This document shows, piece by piece, positions 31,630 to 40,361 of a stretch of 64,000 bases of DNA (the first letter of the stretch is position 1; every line of letters starts with the position of its first letter). The DNA is taken from the NCBI RefSeq assembly GCF_025465255.1, contig NZ_JAODNI010000092.1:62001-126000 (forward strand), written 5' to 3'. Position numbers and translations under genes: made by a program. Below the pieces are notes generated by a model. It did no database searches. It was not told where the DNA came from and was given only the letters and a program-made list of their open reading frames with translations. This stretch comes from Pseudonocardia sp. (GTDB lineage: Bacteria; Actinomycetota; Actinomycetes; Mycobacteriales; Pseudonocardiaceae).

Positions 31630-33984
31630 TCAGACGGTGCCGCGGAACCGCCGCAGGCGGAGACTGTTGGTGACCACGAACACCGAGCTGAACGCCATCG
31701 CCGCCCCCGCGATCATCGGGTTGAGCAGGCCCACCGCGGCCAGCGGGAGCGCGGCGACGTTGTAGGCGAAGGCCCAGAACAGGTTGCCGCGGATCGTGCC
31801 GAGGGTCCGCCGGGCGAGCCGGATCGCGTCGACGGCCGCGAGCAGGTCCCCGCGGACCAGCGTCAGGTCGCTCGCCTCGATCGCGACGTCCGTGCCCGTG
31901 CCCATGGCCAGCCCGAGGTCCGCGGTGGCGAGCGCCGCCGCGTCGTTCACGCCGTCGCCCACCATCGCGACGACCTTGCCCTCGGCCCGCAGCCGCTCGA
32001 CGACGGCGACCTTGTCCTCCGGCATGACCTCGGCGATCACCGAGTTCGGATCGATCCCCACCTCGGCCGCGACGGACCTGGCGGCGGCCCGGTTGTCCCC
32101 GGTCAGCAGGACCGGCGTGAGGCCCAGGTCCCGCAGCCGGCGGACGGCGTCGGCGCTCGTCGGCTTCACCGCGTCGGCGACGACGAGGATCCCGCGCGCC
32201 TTCCCGTCCCAGCTCACGGCGACGGCGGTGCGGCCCTCGGACTCCGCCTTCTCCTTCGCCTCGACGAGGGACTCCGGCAGCGTGATGCCGTGTTCGGCCA
32301 GCAGCGCGGGCCGCCCGACCGCCACGGCGTGCGCGACGATCCGGTCGCTGCCCCCCGCGGGCGTCAGCGGCTCGGGACCGGCCGGGGACCGCAGCGGCGC
32401 GGGCAGACCCGGCAGCTGCGCGAGCTCCGCGACGAGCCCCTGCACGCCCAGGCCGGGCCGGTTCTCGAACTCGCCGACGCGCAGCAGCTCGCCGAACCGC
32501 TCGCGCGCCGCGGTCGCGACCGCCCGGGCGACGGGATGTTCGGAGCCGTTCTCGACCGCGCCGGCGAGCCGCAGCACCTGGTCCCGGGACTCGCGTGCGG
32601 CCGCGTGCACCGCGAGCAGCGTCATCACGCCGGTGGTGACCGTGCCCGTCTTGTCCAGGACTATCGTGTCCACGCGGCGGGTGGACTCCAGGACCTCCGG
32701 CCCCTTGATCAGCACTCCGAGCTGCGCGCCGCGGCCGGTGCCGACCAGCAGCGCCGTGGGCGTCGCGAGGCCCAGCGCACACGGGCAGGCGATGATCAGG
32801 ACGGCGACGGCCGCGGTGAACGCCCGGGTGGCCCCCGCACCCGTCCCGAGCCAGTACCCGAGCGTCCCGACGGCCAGCGCGATCACGATCGGCACGAACA
32901 CGCCGGAGATCCGGTCCGCGAGCCGCTGGGCGGCGGCCTTCCCGCTCTGCGCGTCCTCGACGAGCTGCGCCATCCGGGCGAGCTGGGTGTCCGCGCCGAT
33001 CCGGGTGGCCCGCACGACCAGCCGGCCGCCCGCGTTGACGCAGCCGCCGGCCACCGAATCGTCCGGGCCGACCTCGGCCGGGACGGACTCGCCGGTCAGC
33101 ATGGACACGTCGACCGCCGACGTGCCCTCACAGACCGTGCCGTCCGTCGCGACCTTCTCGCCGGGGCGGACGACGAACAGGTCCCCGACGGCCAGCTCGT
33201 CGACCGGGATCCGTTCCTCGGTGCTGATCCCTCCCGGCCCGTTCCGCACGACGGCGACGTCCTGCGCGCCGAGCTCCAGCAGCGCCCGCAGCGCCGCGCC
33301 GGCCGTGCGCTTGGACCGGGCCTCGAAGTACCGGCCGGCCAGGATGAACAGGGTGACCCCGGCGGCCACCTCGAGGTAGATCGCGTCCGCGCCGGAGCCG
33401 CGGGAGACCGTCAGCTCGAACGGGTGCGTCATTCCCGGAATGCCCGCGGTGCCGAGGACCAGGGCGTAGACGGACCAGCCGAGCGCGGCGAGTGTGCCGA
33501 GGGAGACCAGGGTGTCCATCGTCGCGCTGCCGTGGCGCAGGTTCGTCCAGGTGGCGCGGTGGAAGGGCCACGCGCCCCACAGCACGACCGGTGCCGCGAG
33601 GCCCAGCACGACCCACTGCCAGTAGAGGAACTGCCACGCCGGGACCATCGACACCACGATCACCGGGACGGCCAGCAGCGCGCTGACGACGAGGCGTTCC
33701 CGCAGGTCCCGAGCGTGCTCCTCGGCCGTGCCGGGGTCCTCCGCCGCGGGGAGTGCCGCGGTGTAGCCGGCGGCCTCGACGGTCGCGACGAGCTGCTCGG
33801 GCGTCACGTCGGCGGCGTAGCTGACCCGCGCCTTCTCCGTCGCGTAGTTGACCGACGCCTCGACGCCGGACAGCTTGTTGAGCTTGCGCTCGACGCGGTT
33901 GGCGCACGACGCGCAGGTCATGCCGCCGATCGCGAGCTCGATGCGCGTCCGCTCCTCGTTCGTCGCCGTGCTCGGCGTGGTCAT
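31630..33984 (-). CDS. copA: Copper-translocating P1B-type ATPase
   Basis: A 784-aa P1B-type ATPase. One N-terminal heavy-metal-associated domain carries MTCASCAN (CxxC at 24-27). Eight membrane segments follow, with the CPC transport motif in IIACPCALGLATP (about 395-407). The phosphorylation motif DKTGTVTTG is near 440, HP in SEHPVARA near 483, and MVGDGVNDAAALA near 680. CPC with the C-terminal region of this type indicates Cu+ export. The start 2 bases after the stop of the upstream secreted-protein gene marks an operon, under the CsoR-like box at 35025-35040. Confidence 0.9.
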   Translation of the reverse strand: MTTPSTATNEERTRIELAIGGMTCASCANRVERKLNKLSGVEASVNYATEKARVSYAADVTPEQLVATVEAAGYTAALPAAEDPGTAEEHARDLRERLVVSALLAVPVIVVSMVPAWQFLYWQWVVLGLAAPVVLWGAWPFHRATWTNLRHGSATMDTLVSLGTLAALGWSVYALVLGTAGIPGMTHPFELTVSRGSGADAIYLEVAAGVTLFILAGRYFEARSKRTAGAALRALLELGAQDVAVVRNGPGGISTEERIPVDELAVGDLFVVRPGEKVATDGTVCEGTSAVDVSMLTGESVPAEVGPDDSVAGGCVNAGGRLVVRATRIGADTQLARMAQLVEDAQSGKAAAQRLADRISGVFVPIVIALAVGTLGYWLGTGAGATRAFTAAVAVLIIACPCALGLATPTALLVGTGRGAQLGVLIKGPEVLESTRRVDTIVLDKTGTVTTGVMTLLAVHAAARESRDQVLRLAGAVENGSEHPVARAVATAARERFGELLRVGEFENRPGLGVQGLVAELAQLPGLPAPLRSPAGPEPLTPAGGSDRIVAHAVAVGRPALLAEHGITLPESLVEAKEKAESEGRTAVAVSWDGKARGILVVADAVKPTSADAVRRLRDLGLTPVLLTGDNRAAARSVAAEVGIDPNSVIAEVMPEDKVAVVERLRAEGKVVAMVGDGVNDAAALATADLGLAMGTGTDVAIEASDLTLVRGDLLAAVDAIRLARRTLGTIRGNLFWAFAYNVAALPLAAVGLLNPMIAGAAMAFSSVFVVTNSLRLRRFRGTV

Positions 33985-33986
33985 GC

Positions 33987-34919
33987 TCAGCTCCCTGCCG
34001 TGGAGACGGTGAACTCGGCCGTCCCGGTCCGGCCCTCGTGCCGGTATCCCAGGAAGAACCGGTAGGTCCCGGCCGTCGGGACCTCGGTGGTGAAGGCGAT
34101 CGCCGGGCCGGCTCGGTCCGTCGGGAGTGGCCGTGTGGTCTCCGGCCGGACCCGGACGTACGCCAGGTCCCCCTCGCGGACCGCGACGAGCCGGCCGAAA
34201 CCGCCCCGGGTCGGCTCGAGCTCGGTGACCGGCTGCCCCCAACGCCCGACGGTCGTGTAGATCGCCGACGGGACCCCCGGGACCAGCCGGCCGTCGATCC
34301 GGACCTGGTAGCCGTCCACCGCGGCCGGGGCGCCCGTGGGCGGGAAGATGCGGGAGTCCGGGAACGTGAACGGGTCGAACTCCCCGGGCGCGAAGAGGTC
34401 CGTGCCCAGCGCGAGCCGCGGGCCGCCGGTGGGGACGAAGTCCGCGTAGGCCCGCCACACCCCCGCCGCCGGGAGCAGGAACGGGACGCTCCACGTGCCG
34501 TCGGGACCCATGGTGGGGGAGAGGTCCTGCATGCCGGCCGCGTCCCGTCGCACCACCAGCAGGTTCATCCGCTCGCCCGGCCGGAACTCCTGGTCCGGGG
34601 CGACGTCGAAGGCCGTGACGGGCGCGCCGTCCGAGCCGGTGATGCGGAAGCTGAACGTCGTGGGGCTGTTGACGGCGAACGACGTCGTCGTGGGGACGAA
34701 GGTGTAGCCGGCCGCGGTGGCCGAGAGGCCGAGCGGATCCGCGGGATCCGGGCCGGCGGCCGCCGGCGGGGGAGCCATCGAGGCCATCCCCGGCTCGTGC
34801 GCCGCCGCCGGGGCCGGGCCGTCGCCGGACCCGCCGAACGCGGCCCCCGCCCCCCATGCGGCCCCGAACACGACGCAGAGCACGGCGAGGTAGCTGCCGA
34901 GCCGCACCGCGGTCTGCAT
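33987..34919 (-). CDS. Secreted protein co-encoded with CopA
   Basis: A 310-aa protein. A signal or anchor segment (about 7-27, LGSYLAVLCVVFGAAWGAGA) precedes a Met/His-containing linker (HEPGMASMAPPP, a possible metal-binding stretch) and an extracytoplasmic beta-rich region with FRPGERMNLLVVRRDAAGMQ and a C-terminal YRFFLGYRHEGRTGTAEF. Similar proteins precede copper ATPase genes in actinobacteria. It probably binds or routes copper outside the membrane (inference). The ATG has GGGAGA 8 bases upstream. Confidence 0.7.
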   Translation of the reverse strand: MQTAVRLGSYLAVLCVVFGAAWGAGAAFGGSGDGPAPAAAHEPGMASMAPPPAAAGPDPADPLGLSATAAGYTFVPTTTSFAVNSPTTFSFRITGSDGAPVTAFDVAPDQEFRPGERMNLLVVRRDAAGMQDLSPTMGPDGTWSVPFLLPAAGVWRAYADFVPTGGPRLALGTDLFAPGEFDPFTFPDSRIFPPTGAPAAVDGYQVRIDGRLVPGVPSAIYTTVGRWGQPVTELEPTRGGFGRLVAVREGDLAYVRVRPETTRPLPTDRAGPAIAFTTEVPTAGTYRFFLGYRHEGRTGTAEFTVSTAGS

Positions 34920-35024
34920 GTGTTCCGTCTCCCTGGCTCGTCTTCGCGGGGCTGTCGTGCGCGTTCGACGCGGCGCGCCACCGGGGGGTACAACGCACGA
35001 ACGGGCCGTCCGACACGGTGAAGC

Positions 35025-35040
35025 TACCCCAGGGGGGTAT
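35025..35040 (-). promoter_or_regulatory. CsoR-like copper operator
   Basis: TACCCC-A-GGGGGGTAT (35025-35040) resembles the Cu+-sensor CsoR operators known from Bacillus and mycobacteria (TACCC...GGGTA dyads). It is about 105 bases upstream of the secreted-protein gene. A second half-site-like GGGGGGTAC is at 34983-34991. No csoR gene is in the window, so the repressor would be encoded elsewhere. Confidence 0.6.
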
Positions 35041-35105
35041 CGATGCGTCGCCGGGGACCGGATGGTGCGGGTCACCCGAGGTGGTCGGGACGGGCGGGTT
35101 CAGGC

Positions 35106-35111
35106 CATGCT
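35106..35111 (+). promoter_or_regulatory. Leaderless -10 for the hydrolase at 35118
   Basis: CATGCT lies 6 bases before the GTG at 35118, about 70 bases from the CsoR-like box that serves the opposite strand. Confidence 0.4.
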
Positions 35112-35117
35112 CGTCGG

Positions 35118-36104
35118 GTGGTCTCCGTCGCGCTCCCGCTGGTTCACCCGCGGAACACCTCCGCCCCTCGCCCCGCGGGCACCGTCGACCCGGCCGACCT
35201 CCCGGTCCTGCCGGACGACGAGCATTGGCCCGCGTGGCCGGGCCGCGACGTCACGTCCGGCGGGGTGACCCTGCACGTCCGCGAGACCCCCGGCGCCGAT
35301 GGCACCGAGGCCGTCTACGTGCACGGGCTCTCCGGCTCCGCGACGAACTGGACGGACCTCGCGGGCCTGCTCGCGCCGCGGGCCGCGGGCGTCGCCGTCG
35401 ATCTGCCGGGGTTCGGGTACTCGAAGCCGCTGCCGTCGCGGGACTACTCGCCGTCCGGCCACGCGGACGCGCTGCTCTGCTGGCTGGCCGGCCGCGGGCG
35501 GCCCGTGCACCTGCTGGGCAACTCGCTCGGCGGGATGGTCGCGACGATGGTGGCCGCCCGCCGGCCGGAGCTCGTCCGCACGCTCACCCTGGTCTCGCCC
35601 GCATTCCCGGACCGGCGGCCGGACCCGCGCCGGATGTCCGATCCGCGGATGGCGCTGGCGATGATCCCCGCCATCGGGAAGAGGGCCCGGGCCCAGCTGG
35701 CCGCGGCGTCGCCCCGGGCGCGGGCCGAGCAGGTCATGGCGCTCTGTTTCGGGGACCCCGGCCGCGCCACCGACGCCCGCCTGGACGAGACGGCCGCCGA
35801 GATCGCGGCCCGCGGGCGTCAGCCCTGGGCGGGGGAGGCCGTGTCCCGCTCGACCAAGGGGATGTTCGTGAGCTGGGCCGGTCGCGGGCTCTGGGCGACG
35901 GCCGCACGCGTCCCGGTGCCGACGCTCGTGGTCTGGGGGGACCGGGACCGGCTCATCTCGCCCCGGCTCGCCGCGCGGGCGGCGCGCACGTTCCCGGACG
36001 GGCGGCTGCTGATGCTGGACGGCGTCGGGCACATCGCGCAGATCGAGGTGCCGGACCGGGTGGCGGCCTGTGTCGCGGCACTCTGGGACGAGTGCCCTTC
36101 CTGA
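35118..36104 (+). CDS. Alpha/beta hydrolase
   Basis: A 328-aa alpha/beta-hydrolase. YVHGLSGSATNWTDLA (about 70-85), nucleophile elbow LLGNSLGGMVA (Ser near 138), acid WGDRDRLIS (about 275) and His in GVGHIAQIEVP (about 305). The proline-rich first 30 residues are not part of the fold. It sits divergently from the copper genes and 92 bases before moeZ. The substrate is unknown. Confidence 0.82.
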   Translation: MVSVALPLVHPRNTSAPRPAGTVDPADLPVLPDDEHWPAWPGRDVTSGGVTLHVRETPGADGTEAVYVHGLSGSATNWTDLAGLLAPRAAGVAVDLPGFGYSKPLPSRDYSPSGHADALLCWLAGRGRPVHLLGNSLGGMVATMVAARRPELVRTLTLVSPAFPDRRPDPRRMSDPRMALAMIPAIGKRARAQLAAASPRARAEQVMALCFGDPGRATDARLDETAAEIAARGRQPWAGEAVSRSTKGMFVSWAGRGLWATAARVPVPTLVVWGDRDRLISPRLAARAARTFPDGRLLMLDGVGHIAQIEVPDRVAACVAALWDECPS

Positions 36105-36196
36105 GCCCGGATGGGAAGATAGGCCCCGACGAGTGCGTTGGCACCAGCGGGACGCACGCACGATCGACACGCAAGACAGCACCGAGGAGCTTTGAC

Positions 36197-37369
36197 ATGG
36201 CGCTACCGCCGCTCGTGGAGCCGGCCGCCGAACTGACCAAGGACGAGGTCGAGCGCTACAGCCGCCACCTCATCATCCCCGACGTCGGGATGACCGGGCA
36301 GAAGCGGCTGAAGAACGCGAAGGTGCTGGTCGTCGGCGCCGGTGGTCTGGGCTCGCCCGCGCTGCTGTACCTGGCCGCGGCCGGTGTCGGCACGCTGGGC
36401 ATCGTCGAGTTCGACGAGGTGGACTCGTCCAACCTGCAGCGCCAGATCATCCACGGCCAGTCCGACGTGGGCCGCCCCAAGGCCGAGTCCGCCCGTGACT
36501 CGATCAAGGAGGCGAACCCGTTCGTCGAGGTCCGGCTGCACCAGGTGCGGCTCGACTCGTCGAACGTGATGGACATCTTCGCCGACTACGACCTCATCCT
36601 CGACGGCACGGACAACTTCGCCACGCGCTACCTGGTGAACGACGCCGCCGTGCTGTCCGGGAAGCCGTACGTCTGGGGTTCGATCTTCCGGTTCGAGGGT
36701 CAGGCCTCGGTGTTCTGGGAGAACGCCCCGAACGGGCTCGGCCTGAACTACCGCGACCTCTACCCCGAGCCGCCGCCCCCCGGGATGGTGCCGTCGTGCG
36801 CCGAGGGTGGCGTGCTGGGCGTCCTCTGCGCGTCCATCGGCTCGATCATGGTGAACGAGGCGATCAAGCTGATCACCGGCATCGGCGAGCCGATCCTGGG
36901 CCGGCTGATGGTCTACGACGCCCTCGAGATGACCTACCGGCAGGTCAGGATCCGCAAGGACCCGGCCACGCCCGAGATCACCGAGCTGATCGACTACGAC
37001 GCGTTCTGCGGCACCGTCTCCGATGACGCCCAGGCCGCGGCGGCCGGCAACACGATCACCGCGCTCGAGCTCAAGGAGATGATCGACGCGGGCAAGGACT
37101 TCGCGCTGATCGACGTCCGCGAGCAGAACGAGTTCGAGATCGTCCGGATCCCGGGTTCGGTGCTCATCCCGAAGGACCGCATCCTCTCCGGCGAGGCGCT
37201 CTCGGAGCTCCCGCAGGACAAGCCGATCGTCCTGCACTGCAAGTCCGGGGCGCGCTCGGCCGAGACGCTCGCGGCGCTGCAGAAGGCCGGCTTCAAGGAC
37301 GCGGTGCACGTCGGGGGCGGCGTGCTGGCCTGGGCCAAGCAGGTCGACCCCTCGCTTCCCACGTACTGA
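36197..37369 (+). CDS. moeZ: Adenylyltransferase/sulfurtransferase MoeZ
   Basis: A 390-aa two-domain protein. The N-terminal ThiF/MoeB domain has VVGAGGLGSPALLYLAAAG (about 48-66), NLQRQIIHG (about 81-89) and the catalytic Asp in DGTDNFATRY (about 136-145). The C-terminal rhodanese domain (about 285-390) has the active Cys348 in HCKSGARS. It activates ThiS/MoaD-like carrier proteins by adenylation and supplies sulfur for molybdopterin, cysteine (CysO) and thiocarboxylate pathways. GAGGAG lies before the ATG. It is part of the backbone shared with M. tuberculosis moeB1 (Rv3206c). Confidence 0.9.
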   Translation: MALPPLVEPAAELTKDEVERYSRHLIIPDVGMTGQKRLKNAKVLVVGAGGLGSPALLYLAAAGVGTLGIVEFDEVDSSNLQRQIIHGQSDVGRPKAESARDSIKEANPFVEVRLHQVRLDSSNVMDIFADYDLILDGTDNFATRYLVNDAAVLSGKPYVWGSIFRFEGQASVFWENAPNGLGLNYRDLYPEPPPPGMVPSCAEGGVLGVLCASIGSIMVNEAIKLITGIGEPILGRLMVYDALEMTYRQVRIRKDPATPEITELIDYDAFCGTVSDDAQAAAAGNTITALELKEMIDAGKDFALIDVREQNEFEIVRIPGSVLIPKDRILSGEALSELPQDKPIVLHCKSGARSAETLAALQKAGFKDAVHVGGGVLAWAKQVDPSLPTY

Positions 37370-37394
37370 CCCACGATCCCCGTAGAGCCGTACC

Positions 37395-37428
37395 GACCGC
37401 CCGTCCTCGTTCGCGAGGGCGGGCGGTC
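37395..37428 (+). terminator. moeZ terminator with UUCG loop
   Basis: The arms 37395-37409 and 37414-37428 pair (one G-U) around the stable tetraloop TTCG, 25 bases after the moeZ stop. Confidence 0.75.
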
Positions 37429-37794
37429 TGCGTCTGTGGATCACACTGCGCAGACGTTCCTGTGCTGTGGGTCACATATGAGCAACCCCCTGTCGCGGTC
37501 CGTGACGGCGGGCGCCTCCACCACGACGGTCCGTGGCGATCACGCTGTTATGTGACGCTCCGTGCCTTTGACCCGGGGGAGCACGTCCGACTGGAGCAAT
37601 GACAATCGATCATCGGCCTGGGTAGCCTCCTTTGCCTCGGTGGATGTCGTGTCCCGTCATCCGAACGGGGCCAGGGAAGCGGGGACCTTCGGACGCCGCG
37701 GTGTCGGGGGCGCGTGAGCGCCGCCTCGGTGGCCCCGACGGGGACGTCGTGCTGAACGGGCACGCGCTCCCGGTGACTGCGATGGGGGTCGACT
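37429..37794 (+). promoter_or_regulatory. Promoter and 160-base leader of the 812-aa protein gene
   Basis: This 366-bp gap is visibly less G+C-rich at its left. TGACAA (37600-37605), a 17-base spacer and TAGCCT (37623-37628) form the best -35/-10 pair in the window. Transcription from it would leave a leader of about 160 bases before the GTG at 37795, with stem-forming segments (for example GTGTCGGGGGCGCG/CGCCGCC around 37700-37725). I could not match it to a known riboswitch class. Confidence 0.5.
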
Positions 37795-40233
37795 GTGGTG
37801 GACGATTTCGGGGTGGACGATTTCGGGGTGGACCGGTTCGGCTCCGACGGGTCCGGGTCGCCCTCGCTGCGGCGCAGGTGCGCGCTCCCCGGGTGCGATG
37901 CGCTGGTCGAGGAGACGCCCGACCGGCCCGGGAAGATCTACTGCACCGCCGCGCACCGGGTGGCCGCGCGGCGTGAGCGACGGGCCGCGGCGCAGGCCGC
38001 CGGCGACGAGCGGCTGACCGAGACGCTGCCCTGGCTGCGCGAGACGCCGGAGGGGCCGCCCGTCCGGAGCAGAGCCGTGCCGGCGCGCGTCGCCGCACCC
38101 GGGCGGGAGGAGCCCGAACCGGAGCCCGGGGAGCTCCCGGGTGCGCGGTCGTCGTGGATGGCCGGGCTGGCGCGGCGGCGGCGCGCGATCGCGGTGCTGG
38201 GCGCGACGGCCGTGCTGGTCGGCGGCTACGCGCTGACCACCTCGTCCGCGTCCCCCGATCCCTCCCCGCCGACGGTGACGATGCCGGAGGGGACCACGGA
38301 CGAGGAGTGGGCACGGCGGGCGCAGCTCGCGCTGGTCGCGGTCAACGAGCAGCTCGACACGATCGGCGAGACGGAGCAGGCCTGGAACTCGACGGCGGCC
38401 GCGCAGCAGGTCGGGACCGCCCCTTCCGCCGTCCGGCAGCTGCAGGAACGCAGGCGGGTGCTCGAGCAGCAGCGGGCGACGCTGCAGTCCCAGCTGGAGA
38501 CCTACCGCGAGCTCGAGCGCACCTCGGACGAGCTCCGGCAGGCGGACAGCCGGCTCGACGAGATCCAGCGGCTGCTCGACGCCGCCCCCGCCCCGCCGTC
38601 GCGTTCCGCCGCCGACACCTCCTGGGCCACGGCCCTGTCCGAGCAGCGTGACCTGCGGGCCCGACACCGGGAAGCGGTGGCGAGCCAGGTGCAGAACCTG
38701 TCGGAGGGCGTGCGAACCGCCACCCGCAGTCCGCTGCCGAACGACGCGGACCGCACCGACCGGGTGCGGGAGGAGGTGCTCCGGCTCGCGAGGAACCCCA
38801 CGCCGAGTCCGACGCCGTCGCAGGGGGTGGACGAGCGGCCGCCGGTCGTGCAGGGCCGCGACCAGGACGAGAGCCGCCCGTCGGGCGAGGTCGGCACGAG
38901 CGGCCCGCCGGACCCGCGCGGGCCGGGGGACGACGCGGAGGAGACGCCGGAGCACGACCATTCCGGGGATGCCCGCGCGGTCGGCTCGGGACCTGATCGT
39001 GGCGGGCCGACCGGCGCTGTGTCGGGGACCGTCGACGGCGTCGGCGGGACGCTCGGGCTGAACGGCCAGCAGGGCGGCCGGCCGGACCAGGGCTCGGGAG
39101 ACCGGAAGGACCAGGGCCGGGGGCAGCCGGGCGGTCAGGAGCGGCAGGGCTCCGGGCAGCAGCAGGGTTCCGGGCGGCAGGGTGCGCAGCGGGGTGGCGT
39201 AACGGGTGCGGTGTCGGACACCGTCGACGGCGTCGGCGGAACCCTCGGTCTGGACGGCGGCCGGCAGGCGTCGGCGCAGGGCCGGGCATCCCAGCAGGAT
39301 CGGCGCGGGGCGTCCGGACAGACCGGTCGGGCCGGGCAGGGCGCGGACCAGGGCGGCTCGGCACAGGCTCGCACCGAACGGGTCGAGGCCGTGCCGTCGC
39401 CGGGCCGCGTCGACCGAAGCAGCGGGGCCGACGCGTCCCGGCAGCGTGCCGAGCAGGGCGGAGGCGGCGCCCCGGCGCGCCGGTCCGTCGGGCAGCAGGA
39501 TGCGGGGACCGGCGCCGACCCCCAAGCTCCGCGTCCCGTGGGCGGGGAAAGCTCCGGCATCGCCGGCGCCGTCGCCGGTCCGATGATCAACACGATGACC
39601 GGCGGGCTCGCGGCGCCGCAGATCGACGGGGCACTCCGGCTGGCGGACCGCGAGGCGGACCGGCAGATCCAGGAGCAGCTCCGGCAGCGCGGCGCCGCCG
39701 GGGCGTCGACCCGGGAGACCGGGCCGCAGGACTCCGGTTCGGACGGTTCGGGGCGGTCCGGGGCGGACACCTCGCGCTCGACCGGGAGCTCGGGCTCCGC
39801 AGGCGCGGCGAGCGGGCAGGACTCCAGCGCGAGCGGCTCGGTGCGCAGCAGCGGCGCGTCCCGGAGCTCGGACGGCGCCCGTGCGAGCGGCAGCGGCAGC
39901 GATTCGAGCAGCAGCTCGAGGACCACCGGGTCCGGCGGCGGCTCGCCGACGGGCGCGACCCGGGCGGGCGGCACCTCGGACAGCGCGTCGGACAGCGGCT
40001 CGCGGACCACCACCCCGCGCAGCGAGAGCTCCGGCAGCGGATCCAGCCGGTCCACGGGCGCCGGGGCCGGGCCGGGCGGCTCCTCGGGCTCCGGCACCAC
40101 GGAGCGGAGCAGCAGTTCCTCGTCGGGCGGCTCGGGTACGGTCGCCGACAGCGCGAGCAGCGGCGGCGGGACCCCGTCCGAGCAGGAGGTGCGCGTCTAC
40201 GCGGAGGCCCTGGCCGCGGACGTGTCGAGCTGA
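37795..40233 (+). CDS. Zinc-ribbon, single-pass membrane protein with Ser/Gly-rich repeat tail
   Basis: An 812-aa protein of no family I recognise. Order of parts: an Asp/Phe-rich start (DDFGVDDFGVDRFG); a Cys/His knot (C29, C34, C50, H54, in IYCTAAHRVAARRERRAA); a membrane helix (about 131-148); a coiled coil (about 170-320, QLQERRRVLEQQRATLQSQL); a long low-complexity region with two copies of an 18-residue motif GAVSxTVDGVGGTLGLxG (about 407-424 and 471-488); and an extremely Ser/Gly/Arg/Thr-rich tail to the end. It looks like an envelope protein with its long disordered part outside. Confidence 0.7.
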   Translation: MVDDFGVDDFGVDRFGSDGSGSPSLRRRCALPGCDALVEETPDRPGKIYCTAAHRVAARRERRAAAQAAGDERLTETLPWLRETPEGPPVRSRAVPARVAAPGREEPEPEPGELPGARSSWMAGLARRRRAIAVLGATAVLVGGYALTTSSASPDPSPPTVTMPEGTTDEEWARRAQLALVAVNEQLDTIGETEQAWNSTAAAQQVGTAPSAVRQLQERRRVLEQQRATLQSQLETYRELERTSDELRQADSRLDEIQRLLDAAPAPPSRSAADTSWATALSEQRDLRARHREAVASQVQNLSEGVRTATRSPLPNDADRTDRVREEVLRLARNPTPSPTPSQGVDERPPVVQGRDQDESRPSGEVGTSGPPDPRGPGDDAEETPEHDHSGDARAVGSGPDRGGPTGAVSGTVDGVGGTLGLNGQQGGRPDQGSGDRKDQGRGQPGGQERQGSGQQQGSGRQGAQRGGVTGAVSDTVDGVGGTLGLDGGRQASAQGRASQQDRRGASGQTGRAGQGADQGGSAQARTERVEAVPSPGRVDRSSGADASRQRAEQGGGGAPARRSVGQQDAGTGADPQAPRPVGGESSGIAGAVAGPMINTMTGGLAAPQIDGALRLADREADRQIQEQLRQRGAAGASTRETGPQDSGSDGSGRSGADTSRSTGSSGSAGAASGQDSSASGSVRSSGASRSSDGARASGSGSDSSSSSRTTGSGGGSPTGATRAGGTSDSASDSGSRTTTPRSESSGSGSSRSTGAGAGPGGSSGSGTTERSSSSSSGGSGTVADSASSGGGTPSEQEVRVYAEALAADVSS
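39010..39258 (+). repeat. Two copies of a 57-base coding repeat
   Basis: Copies at 39010-39066 and 39202-39258 encode TGAVSGTVDGVGGTLGLNG and TGAVSDTVDGVGGTLGLDG. They differ by two residues and a few silent bases, which suggests protein-level selection on the motif rather than recent DNA duplication. Confidence 0.75.
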
Positions 40234-40348
40234 GGCGCTCCTCGGCGCCGGCCGCGGACGACGCCGCCCGGCACCGCCGAGCCTGATTCCGGAAGTCCTG
40301 CTCGGGGATCTCTCCGCGTGGCGACCGTGATCCCGGCGGCGACGCAGG

Positions 40349-40354
40349 TACCGT
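40349..40354 (+). promoter_or_regulatory. Leaderless -10 for the TIGR02569 gene
   Basis: TACCGT lies 7 bases before the GTG at 40362. Confidence 0.45.
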
Positions 40355-40361
40355 GCCGGTC

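Noticed and set aside
31630-35016. A fused 1128-codon secreted-protein/CopA frame
   Set aside because: The N-terminal part reads the secreted-protein gene out of frame. CopA begins at the ATG at 33984 with its own metal-binding domain.
34856-37369. A single 837-codon frame joining a region upstream of the hydrolase to MoeZ
   Set aside because: Only the last 390 residues are MoeZ. The earlier part is a shadow of the hydrolase gene; the ATG at 36197 with GAGGAG is the real start.
37629-37794. c-di-AMP (ydaO-type) riboswitch
   Set aside because: The leader has stems but not the conserved core of that class; kept only as an unassigned leader.
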